Positions 44,313 through 56,362 are shown, numbered from the stretch's first letter. The stretch: DNA of 64,000 nucleotides from Pohlia nutans (GCA_022496805.1 CM040086.1:5024501-5088500), one strand, 5' to 3'. Notes: generated by a model not told the origin, from the letters alone. Numbers and translations: made by a program.

Positions 44313-47312
44313 CTATTGTTGGGGTTCAGATTTCAAAAAGTGGCGTTGCAAAAGTTTGGTTATATCGAATCCAACAAATTGATCACAGTCAAATAGCTCG
44401 TGAAGAGGTTCATCACATAATATCATCTTCTTGTGTGAAGGATCCTGCAACCACAACAGAGAAATGAAAACTTGTATCAACCCCTCAATGCCCACATTTG
44501 AAGAATTACAAAGATGCACTACAAAATACTACTAAGAGGGATATTTTAAACTTGATGTATGAATAAAAGTATTTCATTATGAATTTTAGATTCTATCTAT
44601 ACAGTTAGATCTATTGACAATTTGTGGATGAAATTTGTTGTGGTTGGTTGAACTGTAACACTCTAAGTGTAGTGATTTTTGGAGATTTTTTGGTTACATA
44701 TTTTTATGAGTTGACTTTTTCAAGAGCACTTTCGAACTATTTTGAGCTAAGATCTTAGAATTTTTTTAGTGAATCACTGCATAAAAAATTCACAAATCAT
44801 CCCCTTTCTAATTGGTTCACACATGCATCAAGCTAACTTCCCATAAAATCTATAGTAAAAAATCCACATTGCAAAAAGTGCATGACGGATGAGAAAACAT
44901 GATGGAATCTGTACATCATCTAAAAAAACTGGTTTAATTAAGTGCATTATTTCAGGTCCAGTAAGCATATCTCAAAAAAATGCACTTGTGATAGAATCAA
45001 CTACTATTGAATTGAGTTTTCTTCATGAATGTAGATGATGATAACTTTGGTTTGAACTTGGATGGGTCACTCTTCATATATTTTGGGTACCACGTGCGAC
45101 GAGGGGGTGTTTTTTGGGGGGCTATTTACCTCCTAGGTAAAATTAAAGAACCCCTATGATTACTTAATGGGAAAAAATGGCTTATATTATGAACTCTATC
45201 ATTTTTTATAAAACAATGACCAATGCAATTTTTTATATGCTATCTTCCTTGTACAGGCTTAAATATAATCTAAAGGTAACATGACTTTAAAAATTTGAGA
45301 AAAATGGCGTCAAGAAAATGACCAGAACTTATCCTTCTTTCATACATTCGCGAAAATGTGCACCCTAACCCTAAGTACCTTCAAAACCAATGGCAACCTT
45401 AAATTCAGGTGAACAGAACTGAGCTTTCATCCACTTCTAGACCTACTTTTTGTCCACCGCACAGCTAACGCCCTTTCCTACCAATTGTGCTCCAGCTGTT
45501 TCCCCCCCAAAACAGACTGTACTTAGTTTAATACATTGGATCCCATTCGCAATCCCCTAAATTACATGTACTAAAATCATAATGGACCAGAATTGTGGTG
45601 TACCTAAATTCTTTATAATGGCCTGTACTCTTTCATTGCATTCTATCTTATTTGTAATTTTTTTTATAAATTCTTATAAATTTTACCTATGATGAATAAA
45701 ACCCATGCTATTTTCTGCCGCATGTTGTTTGTAAAATGCAGTAAGTGACCCACCCGAGGGTTTGAACTAGAAATAACCTTTCAGTGTAGAAATATTAGCT
45801 AGTTTTCATTTTCAAAGGACAAAAAACCAAGGAAAAAACCAAGGAAGAAACCAAAAACGCGAGAAGTCCAAACTTGCAATTTATTTTCCTTGATGTAATC
45901 CCACATAAGCTTTACGACGTCAGCTCGTGAAACCATGCCATCATCTGCTCCTAAAAACCTCGATAATTGTTCTGAAATGGGACATAGGACCAAGAATCCT
46001 CTAGTCTTACCCTTCCCACCTCCACTTCCGCTTCTGTCTGTTTTCTGCTTCTTAGGTTTTGGCTCAACATCTTCTGTGTCCCTATCTACTCTTTTGACTG
46101 CACAACGATCGAGAGAAGAATGAATCAGCTAGTGCTACAAGTATTCAAACTCAAAAACATCGTAATAGGCAACATCCAAGCACAATCCTGTCAACACACA
46201 AAATTGGAGAACTACTACCTTATTTAAATATTTGTACATAGTCAAATTTTTGCCCTGTAAACGACTCACCAGCTACGGCACCCCCATTGTCGATGGGCCA
46301 TATATGCTTTGACAACAACGTCTTATTCATTTCAAACATATCAGTGCTATTAGTGTTAAAAAGACTTCGTAGGGCATCATCACAGATGATTTTGCGCTTG
46401 TCACCAGGATCTTGTAGACCATGTTCCCGGATATAACTCCACAGTTGCTTCACCACCTGGTCCAATCAGACATAAAAAAATCCATAAAGAGTAAGTCAAC
46501 ATTTAATAAATAATAGCTATTATCTACTCTGAGGTGGTAGGAGGACATAACAAAGCGGGAGTACACGCATTCTCCTTAAGAAAACTTATCTAGAGCTATC
46601 TTACAATGCAGAAAGCATCATACTCTTGAGTTCAACAGTGAAGCATACCTGAGTTCTTGGCAACTCGGATTCGCCTATAATGGCTTGAAGCTCAGGCAAA
46701 GGGGCACACGCTTTCGTAAGACCACCTCTGGCTGCCATCTTCTTCTTTTCCTTCCCTAAACTGTGCTAACGGAAGAGCAGCCATTTCAGATACCTCTCAC
46801 ACACTACTTGAGCCATGTCCTCACAATAAAGTGGGATTTCTCACTGATGCAGGGATTTGGCCACATTGCCCCTCAATAGACTGTGTTAATTTGCATAGTT
46901 ACACAGCAATTCGCCTAAAATGGAGAGAATAATGCACCGTTAGGTTTAGGCAGAGTCATGTAACAAACAAGAAACCAAATTAGGGTTCCAACACAAAGAA
47001 AACAAGACGCGCGGTACCTTGCTTTAATTGCACGATCAATTTTAGCATGCATCCGCTTGGATTCAGGATCCTTTGAAGATTTACTCGCTTTCTCATCCTG
47101 CTCCTCTTCTTCTTCTGCTTCACCATCCTCACCGTCATCGTCATCATGTTGTTCCTCGCCACCGTCCGCCTCATCCTGCCCTTCCTGCTGCTCCTGCGAG
47201 TGTTTCTGCAAATAAAGGTCGACCTGCTGCCGAATGAATAATTTCCTCCAACAACCCCCGCACTGCAAAATTGAGCGAGGGCACCAACAGAAACAGCAGA
47301 TATCTTGGCCAC
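44313..47312 (-). CDS. DEK_C-like plus two SWIB/MDM2 domains, chromatin-associated protein
   Basis: Exons on the minus strand that join in frame: about 47312 (or 47262)-47018, 46760-46649, 46456-46270, 46097-45874 and 44444-44313. The first carries WRKLFIRQQVDLYLQ, the end of a DEK_C-type domain, followed by a Glu/Asp-rich stretch. The next has LGKEKKKMAARGGLTKAC. Exon 46456-46270 is SWIB domain 1 (VVKQLWSYIREHGLQDP ... IICDDALRSLF). 46097-45874 and 44444-44313 together form SWIB domain 2 (ADVVKLMWDYIKENKLQ / DPSHKKMILCDEPLHELF). Plant proteins of this plan are thought to act in chromatin or RNA polymerase I/II regulation (UAF30-like). The exon for the first DEK_C helices is not visible upstream, where repeat sequence begins at 47617, so the gene may be 5'-truncated. 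Confidence 0.75.
44445..45873 (-). other. Last intron of the SWIB gene, invaded by repeats
   Basis: The intron holds a dispersed core repeat (44535-44700, GGATATTTTAAACTTGATG ... TAGTGATTTTTGGAGATTTT) related to those at about 9800, 10480 and 11400. No other coding sequence is visible. Confidence 0.5.
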
Positions 47313-47616
47313 CTACAAAGAAAGAGAGGTTTTCAACACAAACCATCATCACGCGACGATGCGCTCAAACGCCTGACACTCAAACGCCGAAACACTCAAA
47401 CGCCAAAACGCCCGACTGCGATGAACCCGGAACGGTCACCTGAACTGCGATGAACGAGCCAGGGCACCTTGGAACGGTCCTCCAAACAGTCTAAAACAGT
47501 CTTGGTGACGAGACGAACGAAATGGAACCGTCTTAGTGACAAAACGGAATTGTCATGAGGACAAACCTACCATCCAATGCATGCTAAACCAGCTCCGACT
47601 TTCGTCGTCATTTGAA
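47313..47616. other. Upstream flank of the SWIB gene
   Basis: It contains short repeats (GGCGTTTGAGTGT-like units on the minus strand at about 47370-47410, and GAACGGTC/AACAGTC units). No exon with DEK_C helices is recognisable. Confidence 0.35.
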
Positions 47617-48480
47617 TTAACAAGCTATTAAAGTGGAAATTTTGAAAGTTTCAACTTCAATCTACTACTAGAAAATCCAATTATTTTGTTGATTTGGTCA
47701 TGTTGATTAAGGACACTTTTCTGTTGATTTTGATAGCAATCTGTTGATTCGAATAAAAACGCAACCAAATCAACAAAAAAGTGTTCATCATCAACGCGAC
47801 TGAATCAACAGGATAGTCGGATTTTCTTGTAATGATCATACAGATTTGGTCACAAATGTTACACCGGTACTCAATTTTCTACAAAACATTGTATTAAGAG
47901 GGTAGTCAAAAATGGAGACAAAGTTATTTGCATTTCCTACCAAAACATTAAGTCATTTAGAACATTCATGCATAATCAACTAAGTACTACACGTGTTGCG
48001 TTATACTATATCGCTATTGTTGCTACATAATGCAATTCATTGTACCATGTGCCTCATACAATGTACTTAACCTATTGATATACATCTAAGTCATTCTACA
48101 AACGTTCATTTTCCATTTGAATTCTTACAATAGTAGTGCAATAGTATATTGCACCAATATGGTTTTGCTTATGTTAGAATTTTGATCTTTGCCTCTGCTA
48201 GTCCACCATGCAATTGCACATTGATCTCTTGAATAAGCCCATGCCTTGTTCTTGTCGGGACGTATCGTGATGAGAATATAGCCGCATCTTGGACAAGCCA
48301 TTGGTGTCCTTCATAAAATGCTTACATGCAAATATGTATACCTTGCTCTACTAGATCTCTGCTTGCCATGCCTTCTACGTACTCTAATGGGCCAATCTTT
48401 GTAGCTTCCTCTTGTCTACTATCGTTCAGTATGTAGTACGGAGGTAAATAATACTATGAACCAATATATTGAAATCCTTT
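47617..48480. repeat. DUF7869-type gene relic, second large copy
   Basis: 47617-48265 matches 4721-5360, and 48265-48480 matches 26290-26520; together they correspond to the 3' end and flank of the DUF7869-type gene. The reading frame is broken. The copy shows that the 4721 and 26215 fragments were once parts of one longer unit. Confidence 0.65.
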
Positions 48481-48689
48481 ACCGAATTTGAACTCAATCC
48501 TACTGAGCTCTATTTGGTATTCAGAAGTCTAAGCAATTCAGATCATCGAAGAATAAGTAATCAAACGGGAAAAGCTTGTACGCGAGCCTTGGACAAGAGA
48601 GCGGAGAGCAGAAATTTCACTTTAATTTATAGAGGAAATTTCGAACAATTTATTTACTTCATTAGATAGAATTAGGGGAAAAAGTCATC

Positions 48690-49060
48690 AAAATTTATTT
48701 TTTACTCACCTAAAAATAGTTTTACAACATGGTAACTTTCCAATAATAGTTTATACACGGTAAATGTCTATTCTGTCACATTTCAGAAAATTTACCGTGG
48801 TAAAAATGTCTTAGTGTTAGCGCCGGCTAGTCCCTATACCAAGCACCGGGATTGGCCATGGCTGTCCCGCGCAGTCCCGAGACCAACCAATGGGACAGTC
48901 CGTGGACTGACCCGGGCAGTCTCGGGACCAAGCACCAGGACAGCTCCTGGGCTGTCCCGGGACCAAGCACCAGGACAACCCTTAGGCTCTCTCGGGCAGT
49001 CCCGGGACCTAGCACCGAGACAGTCCCAGGGAGTCCTGTGACCAAGGATGCGGTTTAGGG
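48690..49060. repeat. TTACCGTGGTAAAA motif region and GC-rich minisatellite
   Basis: 48750-48810 carries CGGTAAATGTC and TTTACCGTGGTAAAA, similar to the palindrome at 59755-59815, suggesting a shared element family. From about 48830 to 49045 an irregular minisatellite repeats GGGACCAAGCACCAGGACAG-type units of about 35-45 bp, rich in CCCGGG. Frames across it are repeat artefacts. Confidence 0.55.
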
Positions 49061-49258
49061 TTTAGCGCGTGCGGCAGTGTGACAGCGCGGGCGGGAAGAA
49101 GGAAGAAGCTCATCAAAGACCCTCATATGCCCTTTGCTTTTGATTGCAGCAGCATGTGCATCTGTTACTGGAATCGTTGTCAACTATTTGTAGGCGGAAC
49201 TCATGAACCTTTTAGATGTCTCCATAGTTGGCGTCTCCAAATGTCTCCCTCAGCTTAT

Positions 49259-50557
49259 TCATAATTTCCCGGCACATGTTCTTGTTGGTCTATGGTGGCT
49301 CGATTGATGCCTATAGAATCGCCCGTCTTGTCGCGCCAACGCTGCCGCCCACGCGGTATTTTTTTCACAGAGGAGGACCATAGCTAGAGGGTAAGACTTT
49401 GTCGTGAAGACTAAATTTGCTGCGGTAATTTGGATGAGGGCAATCAGTGATATGATGAACGGCGAGATATGAAGGAGTGACCATGACCAAGAAGTACGAG
49501 CACTTGATACTCTGCGTGTTCTGGACATTGAACTGCGTGAGAGCGCTTCACAGAGGTACGTAAATAATCTCATGTTGGCCACTTTTAAACAGTGATGTTT
49601 AATCAGCGTTAATGAAGATGTAAAAAAATGTTGCCTAGTGATGGTTTGTTTTGCAGAGGATACCTTTTGATGAAGGACAATTTCTTCCATCGTGATTTAG
49701 GGTCCCGTGGGCGATGTTGGTGAAAGAGAGGAGGCTTGGAAAGGCTGCCACTCGGGTATCCGGCTAGCGCTGTCCTTCAACCGTCCCGGCGCTGTAGAAC
49801 GCGTTGTGGCCCGTGCTTTCCCAAAAATGTTGCCGCGTCTGTACTATAGCTATAGCTTTTTGGATGATGTTTTACAGAGTCTACAGGAATCATTGCACCT
49901 ACTTGAGAACGGACATGCAATCTCATGCTTGTCTGAAGTTTCAATAGCTAAATATTGTTGAGAACTTGTAATTGAAACGAGTCACACTCATGATCATTGT
50001 GAAGTACAGTACTTCAAAATATTGGCAGGAACAACATGAAGCTGATATAATAAGTGAGTGAACATTAGCGAGTGTCGTCAAAATGAGTTTAATACACTTT
50101 TGGAATAGATAATTCACTTTGGCAAGATCATTCATACCGTTTAGATTGGTCTTGTAATTTGCCAACGTAGATCATTTCTATTCGGAGGCCTATGACCCAT
50201 GTCACTGAGGCAAAACATTCTCAACTATCTTGAGCTGCTAGGGACTGTCTATCAATTAGTGTTTGATTTTTTCAGCAATTAGTGTTTGATTTTTTAATTT
50301 CTTGAGAAGCTTTTCTACTATCATGATATATCGGTTGCTGTACAATACTACATGTTCATTAATTATCTAGTTTTATGTCAGAAGGTAGCAGTGGAAATTA
50401 CTCAATTTTAGGCGAATGTGAGCCTATCTCAATGAACGTGTTTCAGCCTGAAGATCGATTTTCATGTGAATGGTGTCCCAATTATAGATAGCCACCCGGG
50501 CAATGATTTAGTATTCTATTTACGAGAGTTGATGAAGCTGTTTGATTATAATTGCAG
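49259..50557. other. Exon-like pieces, unrecognised
   Basis: On the plus strand a piece ending CTTCACAGAG/GTACGT (about 49549) could splice to TTTTGCAG/AGGATACC (about 49658), giving LDTLRVLDIELRE... followed by GYLLMKDNFFHRD. It fits a helical protein but no family I know. The rest is non-coding. Confidence 0.2.
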
Positions 50558-50719
50558 CAACAGTTGATGGGTAGGAACAACATGAAGCTGATGTCATTGA
50601 GTGGTGATGACAAGGCTCAATTGCTTCGCAAGTTGCAGGGGAGTCTTCACTTCGAGAAGACCCTCTCTGCGTCAACTGCATCACGACTCTCTGGCCATGG
50701 ATTGGTTAAGGGTCGTTGA
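50558..50719 (+). other. Possible terminal exon, unrecognised helical protein
   Basis: After an acceptor-like TATAATTGCAG, 53 codons are open to TGA 50717-50719: QQLMGRNNMKLMSLSGDDKA, then QLLRKLQGSLHFEKTL and a basic end. A partial repeat of the beginning (GGAACAACATGAAGCTGAT) stands at about 50028. The family is unknown to me. Confidence 0.3.
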
Positions 50720-50891
50720 GACAAGATGATTAGTCTAAGTTATCTAGTCTCAATCTTCCCATCTAGCAGCATTGAAGACCAATGATAGCTGGCTGGAAAC
50801 AAGTGTACAGATTGTAAGTCAATGTAGTATGAACAATCTTGTAGGTGCACCCCATCATGATAGGCTTTGGAGGGTCTTTGATGAGTTTCTT

Positions 50892-51304
50892 TGTTAACCG
50901 TAAATTAGGAGTTACCAGTAGGTCTACTGGTCTGAATTTTTACCCTGGTAATTTTCCAAGTTACCCCAACAGGTAGAGCTACGAAACACTTTTTTACCAA
51001 TTTGACCTAACTGTCAGATCTGGTTGTACTGTGGTATAAAAGCAATAGAGCCAACCTCATTGGCACGCCGCATTTTCCCAAATACTTGATTTCTTGTTTG
51101 AAGTATTCTCTTCTGATTACATGCTTACCAAGCAGTTTTTGTTCGTACTTGGATGCTCTGCTCAGTTTGTCTTTTCTCGGTTTTGTGATAACCGACTTAG
51201 TTTCTAATGTTCTGTCATACATTTCGTTAAACTCCTTTCCCTCAGTAGCTACCAACCACTCCGGTACTGATTACCGAGTAGGTCCTTACTAGGAGGAGCT
51301 ACCA
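50892..51304 (+). mobile_element. Putative 5' LTR of a gypsy-like element
   Basis: Begins TGTTAACCG and ends GCTACCA, with TATAAAA at 51035-51041, and is followed two bases later by TGGCGACCATCTAGTG, placed like a primer-binding site. A gag-like frame follows at 51487. No 3' LTR of this sequence is visible, so the call rests on internal features. Confidence 0.45.
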
Positions 51305-51486
51305 TTTGGCGACCATCTAGTGTTCAAATTCTAGAAATTGTTTGCTAAAAAACACGGAGTAACCGATCCCGGTACTCTATGATCACCTAGTATCTGTGTG
51401 ACATCGCGCCTTTTTTCTGCCTTACTAAGAACATTCATCGTTATCATAGTCCGGTTGCCCAAAATTCCGATACACCAAACTTTCCC

Positions 51487-52714
51487 ATGGCCCGGCGCCA
51501 CACTAGATCTGAAGGACCACCGCCCGAGTTTGCCCTCGAGGCTCTCATGATTTCCAATGCTCATATTCACTGCTCCGTACAAGATCTGCTACCGTCACCG
51601 ATGTTCCGAGCTCCCTCAATAGCCACTCATCCGACACGACGGCCTCAACCCTTACTCACTGCGGACGAATTACCGACCCCGCGAGAACTTCAAACCGCAC
51701 GACATCCACACTCATCTACTTGGCAAAGGCCGTCTTCTGATTCGGTACTCCTCAACCCAGCAGCTACCGGAGAAGACTTACACCTCACAGACGAAGAACG
51801 CGAACAGTTTCGTGCCCATGCATTTCTGCTGTCCTCGGCCATCCAAGACTGACTTCAACAACTACCACAAGAAGACACAACGGATCAAGAACTCCTCGCG
51901 GCCATAGAACAGACATCTCAACTGGACCTCGATTTAGCTGCGTCTCGGCTACAACTTCCAAATTTACGTTTACGCCAGTTTTGACAAGATCAACGACGTG
52001 CCCCATCAATGCACCACACAGTCCGCCCACAACCGATTCCAGGACATCAATACCCGGTACAACAACAATTTTTTGGATTTCATCCTCGACATCACCACCA
52101 CCAGGTTTATCCTAGACCTCCTATTCGGTTTTGCACATTCTGTGGCCATACCGACCATCCTTCCATTTCCTGTCCATACAACTATCCCCAACCTCGCCGC
52201 ATTGTGGCTACCGGAGTACTGACCCCAACCTACCGACCTGCCGGCGACCCAAGCGTTCAACCCGCGGGTCGACGCCCTACCTCGACCGCTCGAAAAGCGG
52301 TACCGTATCCTGAGTACAAAACCGGTAAGTGCCCCGAGACACATTGCCGTAAGTTTGAATCTGCTATTAGATTAAATGGCGAAACGGAAACCATGGTCCA
52401 ATTGGAATTGTTCGGTAATTCTTTCACCGAGAAAGAGTCGAATTGGTTTGCATACCATAGACGGATACATCCTACTAATACATTGCAGGAGGTATTTACC
52501 GCATTCAAAAGACGCTACCGAACCATCAAAACAGACAACCAAACGTACATCCAATTTCGTACAATCAATCAACAACCAAAGGAATCTGTCGATGATTACG
52601 CCGAACGTCTCCAGCAACTAGCGAAAAATCTAACAGTACTTCCGGATGATATGTTCATGTTGAGCAATTTTTGCGCTGGCCTATTGGAATATTTGCAGGT
52701 AGCCACGGTGGGAT
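51487..52714 (+). pseudogene. Gypsy-type gag with CCHC knuckle (truncated, two stops)
   Basis: From ATG 51487 a single frame runs to 52714, interrupted by TGA at 51850-51852 and 51982-51984. The middle holds a zinc knuckle CTFCGHTDHPSISC (C-x2-C-x4-H-x4-C, from about 52132). It stands before, not after, the capsid-like part, recognisable by NWFAYHRRIHPTNTLQEVF and ESVDDYAERLQQLAKNL. The frame ends where the 527-bp LTR begins, so capsid C-terminus, protease and pol are missing. Confidence 0.65.
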
Positions 52715-53241
52715 TGTTAAGGGGGTTTTCTAGGAACCGACCTTAAACGAATGAGACTACTCCTCACAAGAATACCCTACGCTAGGCAAATCACTAGGGA
52801 TAGAGAGGAGTAGTAAGAGGTTTCTACAAAGGAGAACGTACTGTCGACTAGGAAAAAGCACCAATATACTAGTGAGTCGGCTCCTGCATACCCACAGACT
52901 ACTGCAACTAACCAAGATACAACCACAAAGAGTGATACAAGAGCAAGAAACAACAGTAGTCTACCATACTAGTGCGCACAAGAAGAGTTAAGACAAGAAC
53001 GAAGTACAACTGAGGCTGCTAAGAAGATGTACAAAATGTATAGCAACAACTCTCTCAACGAGAGGGAAAGTACATATAGAAGACTGGTCTGACAGTGTGT
53101 CAGACTGGTCGACCGGAAAAGTCGGGTCGACCAGTCTGTACCAGCCTGTACTACCGGGTATCGCCTGCCGGGTCTATTCCTGCCGGGTATAGACTAGCCT
53201 ACTCTTAGCCTAAGGGAATATCATCGAATATTCGGTTAACA
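52715..53241. mobile_element. 527-bp LTR, second copy
   Basis: Nearly identical to the solo LTR at 3867-4393, with intact TGTTAA...TTAACA ends. The flanking bases differ (GGGAT left, TTGCC right), so no target duplication is present. It lies exactly between a plus-strand gag fragment and a minus-strand gag region. Confidence 0.8.
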
Positions 53242-53634
53242 TTGCCCTCCCTCTGAGCTTAGTACACTCCTGTGGACTTTAGTCTACCCTGATAGGCGAC
53301 TAGGGAAAAATGGTCACGAGAAATGACAAAATTACCCGCGGTCAAGTAGTCAACCTAGACTATGGTCGACTCGTCACTGGTTGATGTCGCTGGAGTCCTG
53401 GGTCATGTTGGGTGAGCGGATATCTGGAGGCATTTCTGAAAAGTCGAACCCGAGAGAGTGTGGTGAAGAAATTACGGGTGAGTCGACTGGGGTGTTGACT
53501 ACCGATGGTGTGGGTGCTGTCGTCATCTCGTCGGGTGCTAGGTGCTGCTGATCCTGCTGTTGTTGTGGAGAAGGAGGGTGTTGTGCTGCTGGATGTTGTT
53601 GCACCGTGTCTTGAGGGTTGGCTGGCGGTGTCCG
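53242..53634 (-). other. 3' side of gag-like gene B
   Basis: A Pro/Gln-rich frame (53374-53604, ending SPNMTQDSSDINQ) may be the tail of gene B in another frame. Otherwise no feature. Confidence 0.3.
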
Positions 53635-55716
53635 CTAGTCTTCCTGCTGTTGATCTCGATCCTCGTCTTCATTGGTCAACTCGTTGTCGTCTTCGTCGTC
53701 GTCTTCACTCAATTTGACGTCGGTAGTCAATACCTCGTGGTGGTCAGTCGACTGGTTCTCCCAGAGGGAATGGTCGGGTTTGAGGTGGCTCGTATCTTTG
53801 TCTTTGTCGACTGGTGGAATCTCCAAGTCCGGGTGGTCGAGCTGAAGTTGGTCGAGTTGCCGGTGGTACATGTTGAGCTGGTGGCGGTCGGTGCTGAGGG
53901 TGTGTTTGAGAACCTTGATTTGGTTTCTTGCCTTGAGTCGGAGTCGGTACTTGCGCGCTCGAAGTTTGTGGAGTTGCAGCTCCCGACTTGCAAATTGGCG
54001 AGACTTCTCCTCGTTGTCTTGGAGCAGTAGGTCGAGTCGGTTGTTGGAGTCGACTATGTCCTTCTGAGCTTGCTGAAGACTGAGTTGGGTTGCTGCTACC
54101 TCGGCTCGTGCCGCTCCGAGTTCGTTTCATACTACCACGAACTCATTCTGGTGTGTCTACTCATGCTGTCGACTGGTGTTGAGGTGAGCTTCTAGCTGGG
54201 CAAGTCTGTTGTTGGTCTGACTCTTCTCCTCCGTGACGGTGGTGAGAGTAGTACGCATTCTTGCCAACTCGGTAGTGAGGTGGTCGACCTGTTGCTTGTA
54301 GGCTGTGGAGTCCTTGGTTAGTCGACTACTCTCCAATCGGTTGCGGTCGAGCTCGGCTTGAAGAGTGGTCTTTGCTTCAACCGCCTCGAACAAGAGGAGG
54401 TTCACTCGGGAGCCGACATCTTCGAGTCGACTTACTGATCCTTGGACGTCATCCAGGCGTTGGCGCCAGTGCATCGCTAATGTCGTGGCTCGTGATGTTG
54501 GTGAGTCGAGTGTTGGTCGATTGACCCCTGGTGATGGCGGAGGTCAAGTCGTTGGGGAGACGGGTGGTGGCTGGCAAAATTCGCCGGTTGGTGCCGTTTC
54601 ATATGCCGCTTCGAGGTTGAGTGGCGCGAAGTCGGATAGTGAGGGCGGAGGTGTGTCAGGGAGAGGGGTTTCACCCGGTATTGGTGGTGGAGTCGACCGG
54701 GCCTCGCTGTCGGATGAGGTCAGGTCGACCTGTCGAGGTAGAAAGTGGCTTAAGGGGGTGAGTCGGCCTCGCTTGGCACGCTTCTCTTGTCGCTCCTGGT
54801 CCCGTTTGCGCACGTGTAAGGAGCGTGTCTCCCTTTGCTCGGTGGTTGGTTGACTCCCGGTAGTGGCTGTCGGTGCTGTTGGGTCGGGCGTGGTTTGCTG
54901 ATTAGGGGGCCGGGCAGTCGATGTTTGGCTCTGGTCGACTGGTCGGGGAGGCCGAACATGGTCCTTCGATGTGCGGTCGGCTCCGAGCACGCCTTGGAAA
55001 ACGATATAGTCGGGTCCTCGGGAGCTGTTTTCCGAGTTCTCCGAATGTCGATGTGGGTCATTGGTGTTCTGCTGGGCGACTGTTTGGTGTATATACTCTT
55101 GGTCAGTGCTAGGAAAATAAGACTCAAGGAGGAAGTCCAATACCTCGGCTGAAGGGCAGATCGTGGTCTTGGTGGTCTGCATCGTCTTGATGTCGATGGC
55201 GATCGAGTTGAACATCCATGTCGCCCAGTCCCATTACATGGCGCGGTCGATCACGGACTCGAGTGTACACACGACGTCGAGCATTTCTTTGGTGATGTAG
55301 GTCGTCTTGCGTTTGAACCCGAGGCCTTGAATGAACGCCGTCAGTCGCCTGTGGTGTTCGGGTTTGCAGTGGCAGATGCTGTAGCCCTCAGCAGTCTTGC
55401 CGGCAGCAGAATATTCTTCGAACCAACCCGGTGGGTACTCCGCAGGGTCGATCGGCTGTATAGTAATGCCGAATGGGAGTTTCAGGACCTCGTGAATGAC
55501 AGTCGGGTCGATCGTGACTGTCTGCGTGCAGACGCGGGCGGTGATCGACTTGTAGATGATCGGTGCGTAGAGGAGGAACCGCCGCCATGCTCGGTTTGGG
55601 GCCGAGGATTCCTGCCAAATTCGTTTAGGGCGTCGGTAAGGTCGAGTCGGTTCTTGCGTTTGGAAGTCGTGGGTGCTGGTGTGATTTGGCTGCGAAGTCG
55701 AGACGAGATCCCTAAG
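53635..55716 (-). pseudogene. Retroelement gag-like protein B with long coiled coil
   Basis: A single minus-strand frame is open from 55716 to 53635 apart from four isolated stops: TAA at 55234-55236, TGA at 54544-54546, TAG at 54157-54159 and TGA at 54127-54129. The first part (WRRFLLYAPIIYKSITARVC ... EVLKLPFG, then FKRKTTYITKEML) is homologous to gene A at 57734-58538. Then come a Pro/Thr-rich linker with RKRDQERQEKRAKRGR, a coiled coil (QRLDDVQGSVSRLEDV ... LAQLEAHL ... QLSLQQAQKDIVD) and an acidic end. There is no start codon in the open stretch, and no protease or polymerase. Confidence 0.55.
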
Positions 55717-56026
55717 TCAGGGAAAATAGAGAAGAGGGGCAGTGATGACCCCGCTTTGGTAGTTTGTACCGATGTACGCGTCGTGGTACCGGGGAAGGCG
55801 GAGTACGGGTGTCGGTGCTCGCACTAGTACAAAACATAGTGTTTTGCCACCAAGTTTTGCACCAATAAATTGGTGCATTTTAAATGATGCACCAACTTCG
55901 GAATTGTAATTCATTGGTGCTTTTGAACACTCTCTCGAAAAACAGAGAAATAATCCACTTCATTATGTTGATATTGCAAATCACGTAATCCTCTTCAATT
56001 TAAAAATTTTGAAATATGAATTTTTT

Positions 56027-56159
56027 GTGAAATTTGAATGCTGTGAAATTTGAATGCTGTGAAATTTGAATGCTGTGAAATTTGAATGCTGTGAAATTTG
56101 AATGCTATAAAATATGAATGCTGTGAAATTTAAATGCTATAATATTTGAATGTTGTGAA
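56027..56159. repeat. 16-bp tandem repeat, about 8 copies
   Basis: The unit TGTGAAATTTGAATGC is repeated head to tail, exact in the first five copies and drifting later. It lies inside the CACTA element. Confidence 0.85.
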
Positions 56160-56362
56160 AGAAAAGTGTGCTGCCCAGAAAAATTTCGGGCTGCCCGAAG
56201 GTGCCACCACACCTTTGACTTTGCCCTATGTCAACGCCAAGTCCACTCATCACCACGGTCAACCCCGAAGTCAAGTCCACATCATCACATGTCACCATGG
56301 GGTTCGAACCCATGACCTCGTGGATGTGGAGAGACTACCACCACTAGCCCAAGCCACTTCTT
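56160..56362 (-). mobile_element. tRNA-derived SINE-like insert
   Basis: On the minus strand, GGCTTGGGCTAGTGG (box A type, about 56342-56356) is followed after about 30 bp by GGGTTCGAACCCCA (box B, about 56299-56312), the spacing of an RNA polymerase III internal promoter. About 130 bp of GC-richer, unrelated body follows. The composition stands out from the AT-rich CACTA element. The exact ends are not certain. Confidence 0.6.

Noticed and set aside
48814..49058. Thr/Pro/Gly-rich frames
   Set aside because: GC-rich minisatellite read in several frames on both strands.
53505..55827. Plus-strand frames over the gag B region
   Set aside because: Val/Leu/Arg-rich antisense frames; the minus strand has the homologous gag domain and coiled coil.
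56285..56360. True tRNA gene
   Set aside because: Box A and box B are present, but I could not fold an acceptor stem and anticodon arm; a SINE head fits better.
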